A DNA stretch of 64,000 bases from Arenimonas maotaiensis (GTDB lineage Bacteria; Pseudomonadota; Gammaproteobacteria; Xanthomonadales; Xanthomonadaceae): assembly GCF_014638745.1 (NCBI RefSeq), contig NZ_BMFO01000003.1, positions 265,341 through 329,340 on the forward strand. Direction: 5' to 3'. Below the pieces are notes generated by a model that did not search any database, had not been told where the DNA came from, and worked only from the letters and a program-made list of their open reading frames with translations. A program made the translations under genes and the position numbers. Positions 29,989-38,965 of this stretch are shown piece by piece; position 1 is the stretch's first letter, and each line of letters starts with the position of its first letter.

Positions 29989-31383
29989 ATGGATCTCCGC
30001 GCCCCGTTCGACCGACTGAAACAGGCCCACCTCAACGGCGCCTTCACCTACGAACAGCGCATCGAGCTGCTGACCCGGCTGGACGCCGCCGTGCGCCGCT
30101 GCCGCGAGGACTTGGTGGCGGCCTGCAACGCCGATTTCGGCCGGCGCGCGCGCATCGAAACCCTCGGCGCCGACGTGATGGTGACGCTGGACGAGATCAA
30201 ATACGCGCGCAAGCACCTGCGCCGCTGGATGCGCCCGCAGCGGCGTTCGGTCAACCTCACCTTCCGGCCCGCGCGCGGCGAGATCCGCTTCGTGCCGCTG
30301 GGCGTGGTCGGCGTGGTGGCGCCTTGGAACTACCCGTTCCAGCTCGCGCTGATTCCGCTGGTCAACGCCATCGCCGCCGGCAACCGGGTGATGATCAAAC
30401 CCTCGGAATTCACCCCCACGGTCAGCGCCTTGGTCGAAAAGCTGGTGGCCGAGGTGTTCTCCCAGGACGAGGTGGCGGTGGTGCAGGGCGATGCCGCCGT
30501 CGGCGCCGCGTTCACCCAGCTGCCGTTCGACCACCTGATCTTCACCGGCTCCACCGCCGTCGGCCGGCAGGTGATGGCCGCCGCCGCCGCCAACCTGACG
30601 CCGGTCACCCTCGAATTGGGCGGCAAGTCGCCGGCCCTGGTGGCGCCCGGCTACCCGGTGGCCAAGGCCGCCGAGCGCATCGCCTTCGGCAAATGCTTCA
30701 ACGCCGGCCAGACCTGCGTGGCGCCCGATTACGTGCTGCTGCCGGAAACCGAACTGGAGCCGTTCATCGCCGCGTTCGCGGCCAGCGTGAAACGCCGCTA
30801 CCCGGACATGGCCAACGACCCCGATTACACCGCGGTGGTCAATGAGCGCCAGGCCGGGCGCCTGCGCGCTTGGCTCGACGAAGCCAAATCCGCCGGCGTG
30901 CGTACCGTGGCCTGTGGGCCGGAAGCGATGGAGGCCGACGGCGTGCGCTGCCTGCCGCCGACCCTGCTGGTGAATCCGCCGGCTGAGCTTGCCGTGATGC
31001 GGCAGGAGATCTTCGGGCCGTTGCTGCCGCTGGTGACCTACGACAATTACGATCAGGCCGTGGCGTATATTTTAGAGCGCGACAAGCCGTTGGCCTTCTA
31101 TCCGTTCGACGACCAGCCGGCGCGCGTGGACGCCGTGCTCGGCCGCGTGTGCGCCGGTTCGGTGTGCGTGAACGACGTGCTGGTGCAGTTCGGCCAGGAC
31201 GACCTGCCGATCGGCGGCGTGGGCGCCTCCGGCATGGGCCATTACCACGGCCATGACGGCTTTCTGACCTTCAGCAAGGCGATGCCGGTGATGTACCAGT
31301 CGCGCCTGAACGGCATGGCGCTGTTCGATGCGCCGTACGGCAAAATCATCCACCGGCTGGTGGATTTCCTGACCCGGCCCTGA
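29989..31383 (+). CDS. Aldehyde dehydrogenase, coniferyl aldehyde dehydrogenase type
   Basis: A 464-residue NAD(P)-dependent aldehyde dehydrogenase. The oxyanion/cofactor Asn lies in APWNYPFQL, general base Glu in LELGGKSP and nucleophile Cys in NAGQTCVAPDYV. The short N terminus, IKYARKHLRRWM and the C-terminal SRLNGMALFDAPYG resemble coniferyl aldehyde dehydrogenases, which oxidise aromatic or fatty aldehydes. The C-terminal hydrophobic extension of fatty ALDHs is not evident. Stands alone. Confidence 0.9.
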   Translation: MDLRAPFDRLKQAHLNGAFTYEQRIELLTRLDAAVRRCREDLVAACNADFGRRARIETLGADVMVTLDEIKYARKHLRRWMRPQRRSVNLTFRPARGEIRFVPLGVVGVVAPWNYPFQLALIPLVNAIAAGNRVMIKPSEFTPTVSALVEKLVAEVFSQDEVAVVQGDAAVGAAFTQLPFDHLIFTGSTAVGRQVMAAAAANLTPVTLELGGKSPALVAPGYPVAKAAERIAFGKCFNAGQTCVAPDYVLLPETELEPFIAAFAASVKRRYPDMANDPDYTAVVNERQAGRLRAWLDEAKSAGVRTVACGPEAMEADGVRCLPPTLLVNPPAELAVMRQEIFGPLLPLVTYDNYDQAVAYILERDKPLAFYPFDDQPARVDAVLGRVCAGSVCVNDVLVQFGQDDLPIGGVGASGMGHYHGHDGFLTFSKAMPVMYQSRLNGMALFDAPYGKIIHRLVDFLTRP

Positions 31384-31401
31384 GGCCGGGTCGGTCGCGC
31401 C

Positions 31402-31935
31402 TCAGCGCATGCGGACGAGGGTGTCGTCCTTGCGGATGAAATGGTGGTACAGCGCCGCCACGATGTGGAAGCCGATCACCCAGTAGAACGCTTCGCCGAT
31501 GTCGTGGTGCAGCTCTTCCAGCTGATGCGCCAGGTCCTTGTTCTCGGCCAGCAGCGCCGGCAGCGCGATGTCGGTGAACGGGATCAGGATGGCCTTGCCG
31601 TCGGTCCAGGCGGTCAGCATGCCGAGGATGGGCATGACGATGAAGAACGCGTACAGCGCGACATGCATCAGATGCGAAATGCCGTTCTGCCAGCCCGGCA
31701 GCGCCGGGGTGATGCGCGGTGCGCCGTGTTTCAGGCGTTGCTGCAGGCGCACCCAGACCAGCACGAAGATGCCGATGCCCAACCAGAAGTGGCTCTGCAC
31801 CATGGCGAAGCGCTCGGGCGTGCCGCGTTCGAACAGGTTGCGCTGCTCGATGGCCAGATAGGCCAGGGCGATCATCACGGCCATGAGCCAATGCAATCGG
31901 CGCAGGCTGGCGGTGTAGCGGGCTTTCTCGAACAT
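31402..31935 (-). CDS. Cytochrome b561
   Basis: A 177-residue inner-membrane cytochrome with four helices. Histidines placed to bind two b hemes are seen in RLHWLMA, SHFWLG, ISHLMHVALY and FHIVAALYHHF. Such proteins pass electrons from quinol to periplasmic acceptors such as superoxide. The start at 31935 was chosen because it is the normal N terminus (MFEKARY); codons further up cross the divergent xth promoter region. Confidence 0.9.
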   Translation of the reverse strand: MFEKARYTASLRRLHWLMAVMIALAYLAIEQRNLFERGTPERFAMVQSHFWLGIGIFVLVWVRLQQRLKHGAPRITPALPGWQNGISHLMHVALYAFFIVMPILGMLTAWTDGKAILIPFTDIALPALLAENKDLAHQLEELHHDIGEAFYWVIGFHIVAALYHHFIRKDDTLVRMR

Positions 31936-32027
31936 GGACGGCCTCCAACGGTACGGGATTCCCCGATTGTACCCATCAATCGGCCGAATTGTGAATAATA
32001 GGCGCTCCCCGACCTTGATTCCGATCA

Positions 32028-32795
32028 ATGAAAATCGCCAGCTGGAACGTCAATTCGCTTAATGTCCGCCTGCCGCACCTGCTGGAATGGCTCAAAATCG
32101 GCAATCCGGACGTGCTGGTGCTGCAGGAAACCAAGCTGGAGGACCACAAGTTCCCGCAGGCCGAGATCGAGGCCGCCGGCTACCGGGTGGCGTTCGACGG
32201 CCAGAAGACCTACAACGGCGTGGCCATCCTGAGCCGGCAAGACATCGCCGATGTGCAAAAGGGCATCCCCGGCTTCGCCGACGAGCAGAAGCGCGCGCTG
32301 GCGGCCACCGTCGGCGGCGTGCGCATCATCGATCTGTACGTGGTCAACGGCCAGGCCGTGGGCAGCGAGAAGTACGACTACAAGCTGCGCTGGCTGGAGG
32401 CGGTGACCGACTGGGTGCGCGACGAGCTGACCCGGCACCCGCAGCTGGTGGTGCTGGGCGATTTCAACATCGCGCCCGACGAGCGCGACGTGCACGACGC
32501 CGCGCTTTGGAACGACGACAGCATCCTGACCTCGACCGCCGAGCGCGCCGCGCTGAAGCGTCTGCTGGCACTGGGCCTGTTTGATAGCTTCCGCCTGCAT
32601 TCCGAGGAAGCCGGGCATTTCAGCTGGTGGGATTACCGCATGGGCGGCTTCCGCCGCAACCTCGGCCTGCGCATCGACCTGGTGCTGGTGAGCGAGGCGC
32701 TGAAGGCGCGCACCAAGGCCTCGGGCATCGAGCGCGAACCGCGTACCTGGGAGCGGCCGAGCGACCACGCGCCGGTGTGGATCGAGATCGAATAG
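32028..32795 (+). CDS. xth: Exodeoxyribonuclease III
   Basis: A 255-residue AP endonuclease / 3'-5' exonuclease of base excision repair. ASWNVNSLNVR, LQETKLE (metal Glu), KTYNGVAILSR, LGDFNIAPDERD (Asp-Asn) and SDHAPVW (Asp-His) form the complete active site. A GAATAAT element about 35 bases upstream may be its -10. It directly borders the integron cassette island. A second family member is encoded at 57941-58708. Confidence 0.94.
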   Translation: MKIASWNVNSLNVRLPHLLEWLKIGNPDVLVLQETKLEDHKFPQAEIEAAGYRVAFDGQKTYNGVAILSRQDIADVQKGIPGFADEQKRALAATVGGVRIIDLYVVNGQAVGSEKYDYKLRWLEAVTDWVRDELTRHPQLVVLGDFNIAPDERDVHDAALWNDDSILTSTAERAALKRLLALGLFDSFRLHSEEAGHFSWWDYRMGGFRRNLGLRIDLVLVSEALKARTKASGIEREPRTWERPSDHAPVWIEIE

Positions 32796-32963
32796 ATCCG
32801 TGGGGCTACAAAAGGCGATTCTGCATTCGGTGCGCTTTTAACGGGGCCATTCCGCTCCGATACGCTTTATCCGGGTAGTTTGGCCAGTAAATACCCCTAA
32901 TGGTTTCGTTCTGGGTTCGTGGCGCGGCGGTAACCAAGCCTGATTTTCCAAGACTTTTTCTAA

Positions 32964-32992
32964 TTGAATAAATTCCAGAACTGATTTCTAAT
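32964..32992 (+). promoter_or_regulatory. Candidate promoter reading into the cassette array
   Basis: TTGAAT at 32964-32969, a 17-base spacer and TCTAAT at 32987-32992, about 35 bases before the first recombination core. The spacing is ideal and the surrounding DNA is AT-rich. By analogy with integron Pc promoters it could drive cassettes 1-3, all of which face the same way. The remainder of the gap 32796-33025 shows no gene. Confidence 0.5.
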
Positions 32993-33025
32993 GGATTTAT
33001 ACGGCAATGACGCCGTCTACTAGTA

Positions 33026-33032
33026 GTTAGGC
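33026..33032 (+). other. attI-like or orphan recombination core (GTTAGGC)
   Basis: GTTAGGC with no partner arm to its left, but matched 12 for 12 (GTTAGGCGTGGC against its inverse GCCCACGCCTAAC region) by the right-hand end of cassette 1. Upstream sequence cannot fold into an attC hairpin. This is what an attI site, or the broken left edge of an array, would look like. Confidence 0.6.
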
Positions 33033-33608
33033 GTGGCTCGAAGATTAATCAGCGCTCATAGAAAGCTCCGTGGTGCCCCGAGGCGTCTGCGTGCCCTCAG
33101 GCGCTGGGCCGAGAGCTTCCGCGGCTGGTTTCCCCAGCAAGCGGATCTAGACCCAGCCGACAGGTACTGGCACATCAAAATCCCCGTGGACCGCAACTTG
33201 GTTGAGGGCCGCTGGGCTACCGAAGAGATCCGGCGAGACTGTGTCGCCTCCCTTCTAACTGCCGCGGGACACCTCGCGGGGGCCAAACCAGCGTGGGCGC
33301 AGAGCTACCGAGTTACGGCCGCGCTAATGGTGCCGTCGCTCTTCAGCAGCGAGCTGTGCATCTATCTGGATGAGGCGTACTTCCGAGAGCACACGTCGCT
33401 GGCCGGTCCGGGCCGCTCTCCGGCCAACCGCAGCATCACAGACGACCTATCCCTCAAATTGCCGCGGGGCTTCGGGGAGATCGGCTTCGTCGAGACCCAG
33501 CAGTGGGACGAAGGCGAAACAGTGGTGGAAGAGCTTTGGTGGCTGGGAGAGGTGGGGCCCACGCCTAACAATTCGTCCAAGCCGACACCGCTTCGCGGCG
33601 CGGCTTAA
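33033..33608 (+). CDS. Cassette 1 protein, possibly DUF3916
   Basis: A 191-residue protein that nearly fills cassette 1. Start is a GTG directly after the recombination core; no good Shine-Dalgarno is seen. Segments HRKLRGAPRRLRALRRW, DRYWHIKIPVD, RRDCVASLLTAA and SLFSSELCIYLDEAYF remind me of DUF3916 proteins, a family of unknown function; this is recall and not a search. The last 15 residues or so are read through the attC site, giving a tail NNSSKPTPLRGAA that is a by-product of the recombination site. Confidence 0.68.
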   Translation: MARRLISAHRKLRGAPRRLRALRRWAESFRGWFPQQADLDPADRYWHIKIPVDRNLVEGRWATEEIRRDCVASLLTAAGHLAGAKPAWAQSYRVTAALMVPSLFSSELCIYLDEAYFREHTSLAGPGRSPANRSITDDLSLKLPRGFGEIGFVETQQWDEGETVVEELWWLGEVGPTPNNSSKPTPLRGAA

Positions 33609-33622
33609 CTCAGGTGTTAGAG
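33563..33622 (+). repeat. attC site 1
   Basis: A 60-base site: R'' GCCTAAC (33563-33569), arms AAGCCG and CGGCTT around an ACACCGCTTCGCGGCG centre, R' GTTAGAG (33616-33622). It folds as a single-strand hairpin with small unpaired bulges, as integron integrases need. It shares most positions with attC site 3. Confidence 0.9.
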
Positions 33623-33627
33623 CGCAT

Positions 33628-33990
33628 ATGAATATACGTGCATTGGCGACATATGTTGCTGTAGCTATGTTTCTCCTTTTTGCTTACGCTATCGTGGCAG
33701 AGCTGTTTTTTGATGAATGCGGACTTGAGGAAGAACAGGCAAGAGAAATGGTTCTTGAACAGCTTGCACTTCGCGGATTAGACCCAAAGTATCTTTCTGT
33801 GTCTGATAGTAATGGCGGCAGCTGTTCTTATTACTATAAATTTGAAGGTCAGGGTCAAATTTTGAGTTACGAAGTAATGAGCACATGGAGCCATGGCGTT
33901 AAGATAAGCTGGTTGGACAATAATCGCGAAGAAGATGAGATTACAGAGAGCAAGCTTGATAAAGCTGACCTTTCAGAATCAAAGCCATAA
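33628..33990 (+). CDS. Cassette 2 protein, membrane-anchored, unknown
   Basis: A 120-residue protein with one N-terminal membrane helix (about 7-28) followed by an acidic soluble part, probably in the periplasm. Two cysteines (31 and 66) could pair. The C terminus is very polar (EEDEITESKLDKADLSESKP). No family recognised. The DNA is far richer in A+T than the chromosome, with AGA/ATA/TTA codons that neighbouring genes avoid. The ATG lies 12 bases after the core, without a strong ribosome site. Confidence 0.72.
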   Translation: MNIRALATYVAVAMFLLFAYAIVAELFFDECGLEEEQAREMVLEQLALRGLDPKYLSVSDSNGGSCSYYYKFEGQGQILSYEVMSTWSHGVKISWLDNNREEDEITESKLDKADLSESKP

Positions 33991-34011
33991 GAATTAAATA
34001 TGTGTTATGCG

Positions 34012-34102
34012 CTCTAACCACTCATCCAAGCGGACAGCCGCCCCGAAATATGTTTAAACTGACTTGGTTCGCGGCGGCAGCCGCTTAATTCAATCGTTAT
34101 GC
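34012..34102 (+). repeat. attC site 2
   Basis: A 91-base site: R'' CTCTAAC (34012-34018), arms AAGCGG and CCGCTT, inner GCCGCC/GGCGGC stem, a longer AT-rich loop than the other two sites, R' GTTATGC (34096-34102). The outer match to the start of cassette 2 runs for 13 bases. Confidence 0.85.
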
Positions 34103-34437
34103 GGCCAGGACAGATCACCCCAACCGAGCTAGAAACAGCAATCCTTGAGCGCATCGCCAAGGAGCACCCCACGCTCGCTTCGCTACTGGGCCAACTTCAT
34201 GTGCTCAGCCGTGAGTTCACTGGCGCTGGCTGCTACACAACTTTTGCTGCTATCCAACCAACGCCGGATCTGCCGGATGGATATCTGTCCACGGATGCGT
34301 TGGTTATTGTTTCGGGCGTATCTAACAGCCTTGGCGCCGTACTCGCTTGTGAGGCAGGCTGCCCTAAATGCCTAGAGATATATACATACGGTGATGAGCT
34401 TTGGGACGGCGACTCCGATGGCTTCACCATCGAGTAG
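34099..34437 (+). CDS. Cassette 3 protein of unknown function
   Basis: A 112-residue, mildly acidic soluble protein. Its ATG lies inside the recombination core GTTATGC, so the start codon is formed by the recombination site and the ribosome site must come from the preceding attC. ELETAILERIAKEHPTLASLLGQLHVLSREFTGAGCYTTF and the ending YGDELWDGDSDGFTIE look like a small conserved cassette-borne family I have seen in integron arrays, without known role. GC content is intermediate. Confidence 0.75.
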   Translation: MRPGQITPTELETAILERIAKEHPTLASLLGQLHVLSREFTGAGCYTTFAAIQPTPDLPDGYLSTDALVIVSGVSNSLGAVLACEAGCPKCLEIYTYGDELWDGDSDGFTIE

Positions 34438-34440
34438 GCC

Positions 34441-34500
34441 GCATAACAATTCATTCAAGCCGAACCCGCTTCGCGGGTCGGCTTAATTCAGGCGTTAGTG
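34441..34500 (+). repeat. attC site 3
   Basis: A 60-base site: R'' GCATAAC (34441-34447), arms AAGCCGA and TCGGCTT, inner CCCGC/GCGGG, R' GTTAGTG (34494-34500). It is the cleanest hairpin of the three. The expected inverse of its right core (CACTAAC) is not seen downstream, so it marks the present right end of the array. Confidence 0.88.
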
Positions 34501-34612
34501 CCCGGTCATATATAAATTTAAATCGATATTAAACGCAAACTGCACTCCTGAGAATGCCTGAGTGATAATGCGCCGGTTAGGGTGAAGATTGAATAGTTGA
34601 GTTGTTGCAGTA

Positions 34613-35095
34613 TTAATTATCGACAGTCTCTTCCTGACGTCTCATTTTCCTTAACAGATTTCCGGCTAATGAGGCAACCAGAAAACAAATCATTGTCTTT
34701 AATGAAAGAGTGCCTGCAATAAAGACGGTCAGAACAATTAACCAAAAATATATGAGCTCGGATTTATTTTTTGAGAATAATACGAAGCCACTAAATATTG
34801 GCGCCCATGACAACCAAATTAAGTTGTCTTGGCCAATCTTGAAAATATCCGAAAAACTATACTGAATTTTTTCTTGTGAATTAATCACCGCATGTAATCG
34901 GTCAAGTTCTTGGAAGGAAAGCGGTCTTCCTGAGTCATGCAATTGCTCAATCTTGGCTTCAGCCAATCTGCCTTCTTCAGTCCATTTAAATTGCTCAACG
35001 CCACTCCCGCTGGTGCCAAATATAAATAATGGCAAGACGATAAAACCAAAAAATGCAATTACAAATACAATAAATGAGAATAGAAACTGCTTCAT
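34613..35095 (-). CDS. AT-rich multi-pass membrane protein, unknown
   Basis: A 160-residue protein with a membrane helix at 4-27, a soluble middle part (about 30-88) and three more helices (about 91-108, 113-133, 131-148). It runs opposite to the cassettes. The codons are strongly A+T biased, unlike the flanking S9 peptidase gene, so it is probably acquired, perhaps as a fourth cassette whose attC was lost. No clear ribosome site precedes the ATG at 35095. No family recognised. The gap 34501-34612 holds nothing else recognisable. Confidence 0.62.
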   Translation of the reverse strand: MKQFLFSFIVFVIAFFGFIVLPLFIFGTSGSGVEQFKWTEEGRLAEAKIEQLHDSGRPLSFQELDRLHAVINSQEKIQYSFSDIFKIGQDNLIWLSWAPIFSGFVLFSKNKSELIYFWLIVLTVFIAGTLSLKTMICFLVASLAGNLLRKMRRQEETVDN

Positions 35096-35116
35096 GGTTT
35101 TTTTGAATATTTAAGT

Positions 35117-37333
<2,217 letters not shown>

Positions 37334-38095
37334 TCAGGCCAGATAGCCGCCATCGACGGTCAAGGTGGTGCCGGTGACGTAGGCCGAGGCCTTCGAGGCC
37401 AGGTACAGCACGGCCGGCGCGATTTCCTCCGGTTGGCCGGCGCGGCCCATCGGAATCAGCTGGGTCATCAGCTTCATCAGCTTGGCGTCCTGGGTGATGG
37501 CCGAGGCGAAATGGGTGTCGGTCAGGCCCGGCAACACGGCGTTGACGCGGATGCCGTGCGGCGCCAGCTCCTTGGCGAAGCCTTGGGTCAGGTTGACGAT
37601 GCCGGCCTTGGTCAGCGAATACACGGCTTGGCCGGGCGCCGGGCGCTCGGCGTTGACCGAGGCGATGTTGACGATGCTGCCGCCGTGGCCGAGCATCTGC
37701 TTGGCCGCGCGTTGGCTGGTGTAGAAATAGCCGCGCAGGTTCACGTCCAGGATCTTGCCGAAGCTGCCCAGGTCCATGTCCAGCAGCGGGCCGTAATACG
37801 GGTTGGCGGCGGCGTTGTTCACCAGCATGTCGATGCGCCGGCCGTTCGCGGCCAGGGCGTCGAACACGGCGTCGATGGCGGCGGTGTCGCCGATGTGCAT
37901 GGCGGCCGCCTCGGCCGACAGGCCCTCGGCGCGCAGGGCGTCGGCCACGGCCTGGCAGCCGTCCAATTTGCGGCTGGTGCAGATCACGTGCGCGCCCTGT
38001 GTGGCCAACAGGCGGGCGACGGCTTCGCCGATGCCGCGCGAGGCGCCGGTGATCAGGGCGGTCTGGCCGCGCAGGTCGAACAGGTCGGTGCTCAT
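37334..38095 (-). CDS. SDR family oxidoreductase
   Basis: A 253-residue classical short-chain dehydrogenase: ITGASRGIGEAVARLL cofactor motif, NNAAANP, catalytic Tyr and Lys in YSLTKAG and the common ending VTGTTLTVDGGYLA. Such enzymes act on 3-oxoacyl or hydroxy substrates; the exact one is not predictable. It is read just ahead of the S9 peptidase, with a 15-base gap, and diverges from a second SDR gene. Confidence 0.88.
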   Translation of the reverse strand: MSTDLFDLRGQTALITGASRGIGEAVARLLATQGAHVICTSRKLDGCQAVADALRAEGLSAEAAAMHIGDTAAIDAVFDALAANGRRIDMLVNNAAANPYYGPLLDMDLGSFGKILDVNLRGYFYTSQRAAKQMLGHGGSIVNIASVNAERPAPGQAVYSLTKAGIVNLTQGFAKELAPHGIRVNAVLPGLTDTHFASAITQDAKLMKLMTQLIPMGRAGQPEEIAPAVLYLASKASAYVTGTTLTVDGGYLA

Positions 38096-38161
38096 TTTTC
38101 ACTCCCGGCCGGGGCCGAAGGCATACAATACGGGTATCCATCATACCCCACAGGACCGCCC

Positions 38162-38965
38162 GTGATTCCCGTCCAGCGCGTACTCATCACCGGTGCCGGC
38201 AGCGGTTTGGGCCAGGCGCTGGCCCTGCGTTTCGCGGCCGCCGGCCATGCCGTGGCCTGCATCGACATCCACGCCGACCGCGCCGAAGCCACGCGTGCCC
38301 GGCTGGCCGGAAACGGCCATGTCGCGCTCGCCGCCGACGTCGCCGACGACGCCTCGATGCAGGCGCTGGCCGAGCGCGTGCTGGCCGCGTGGGGCGCGCC
38401 CGATATATTGATCAACAACGCCGGCATCGCCTCCGGCGGCGATGTGCTGGAAGCGCCGATGGCCGAATGGCGGCAGCTGCTGGAAACCAATTTCCTGAGC
38501 GTGGTGCGCGGCACCCGCCTGTTCCTGCCGGCCATGGTCGCGCGCGGCAGCGGCCACATCGTCAACACCGCCAGCTTCGCCGGTCTGGCCGGCGCGCCGG
38601 GCATGATGACCTACGGCGTGTCGAAGGCGGCGGTGGTGGCGTTCTCCGAACAGCTGCGCGCCGAATGCCACGGCGTCGGGGTCAAGGTCAGCGTGATCTG
38701 CCCGGCCTTCTTCAAGACCAACCTGATGCAGAGCACCATCGGCGCCGAACGCATCCGCCATCTCGGCCAGAAGCTGATGGAGCGTTCGCCCGACAGCCTG
38801 GACGCGGTGGCCGACCGCGTGCTGGCCGGCATCGCCGCCGGCCGCTTCCTGATCCTGCCGACCACGCACGAGCCGCTGCGCTGGCGCCTGAAGCGCTTCC
38901 TGCCGGAATGGTATTTCCGGATGCTGCTCAAGCGCACCGGTGAACTCAGCCTGGGAGCGAAATGA
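38162..38965 (+). CDS. SDR family oxidoreductase
   Basis: A 267-residue short-chain dehydrogenase starting with GTG at 38162 behind a CAGGA site. ITGAGSGLGQALALRF, NNAGIASGG and catalytic YGVSKAAV are complete. The long C-terminal part after the core (RWRLKRFLPEWYFRMLLKR) is basic and amphipathic and resembles SDRs acting on lipid substrates near the membrane. It overlaps the next gene by four bases. Confidence 0.88.
   Translation: MIPVQRVLITGAGSGLGQALALRFAAAGHAVACIDIHADRAEATRARLAGNGHVALAADVADDASMQALAERVLAAWGAPDILINNAGIASGGDVLEAPMAEWRQLLETNFLSVVRGTRLFLPAMVARGSGHIVNTASFAGLAGAPGMMTYGVSKAAVVAFSEQLRAECHGVGVKVSVICPAFFKTNLMQSTIGAERIRHLGQKLMERSPDSLDAVADRVLAGIAAGRFLILPTTHEPLRWRLKRFLPEWYFRMLLKRTGELSLGAK

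Larger units (their letters stand above)
33026..34500 (+). mobile_element. Three-cassette integron array without integrase
   Basis: Three gene cassettes in a row, bounded by recombination cores at 33026, 33616, 34096 and 34494 (cut after the first G). For each cassette the core at its left end is the exact inverse complement of the R'' box in its own attC: GTTAGGC/GCCTAAC, GTTAGAG/CTCTAAC and GTTATGC/GCATAAC, extending to 11-13 bases each. That pairing is proof of circular cassette origin. Cassette lengths are about 590, 480 and 398 bases. All ORFs point right. No intI gene is present in the window. Base composition and codon use differ sharply from neighbours, especially in cassette 2. Confidence 0.9.

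Noticed and set aside
32796..33025. A remnant of an integron integrase gene
   Set aside because: The six frames here are short and show none of the tyrosine recombinase residues; only 230 bases separate xth from the first core.
34004..34010. Extra GTTATGC just before the R'' box of attC 2, as a further recombination core
   Set aside because: It has no matching arms. It is explained by the extended inverse match between the two ends of cassette 2, which runs through TATGCGCTCTAAC.
33033..35095. Toxin-antitoxin pair within the cassettes
   Set aside because: Integron cassettes often carry such pairs, but each cassette here has a single gene and no known toxin or antitoxin motif was seen.
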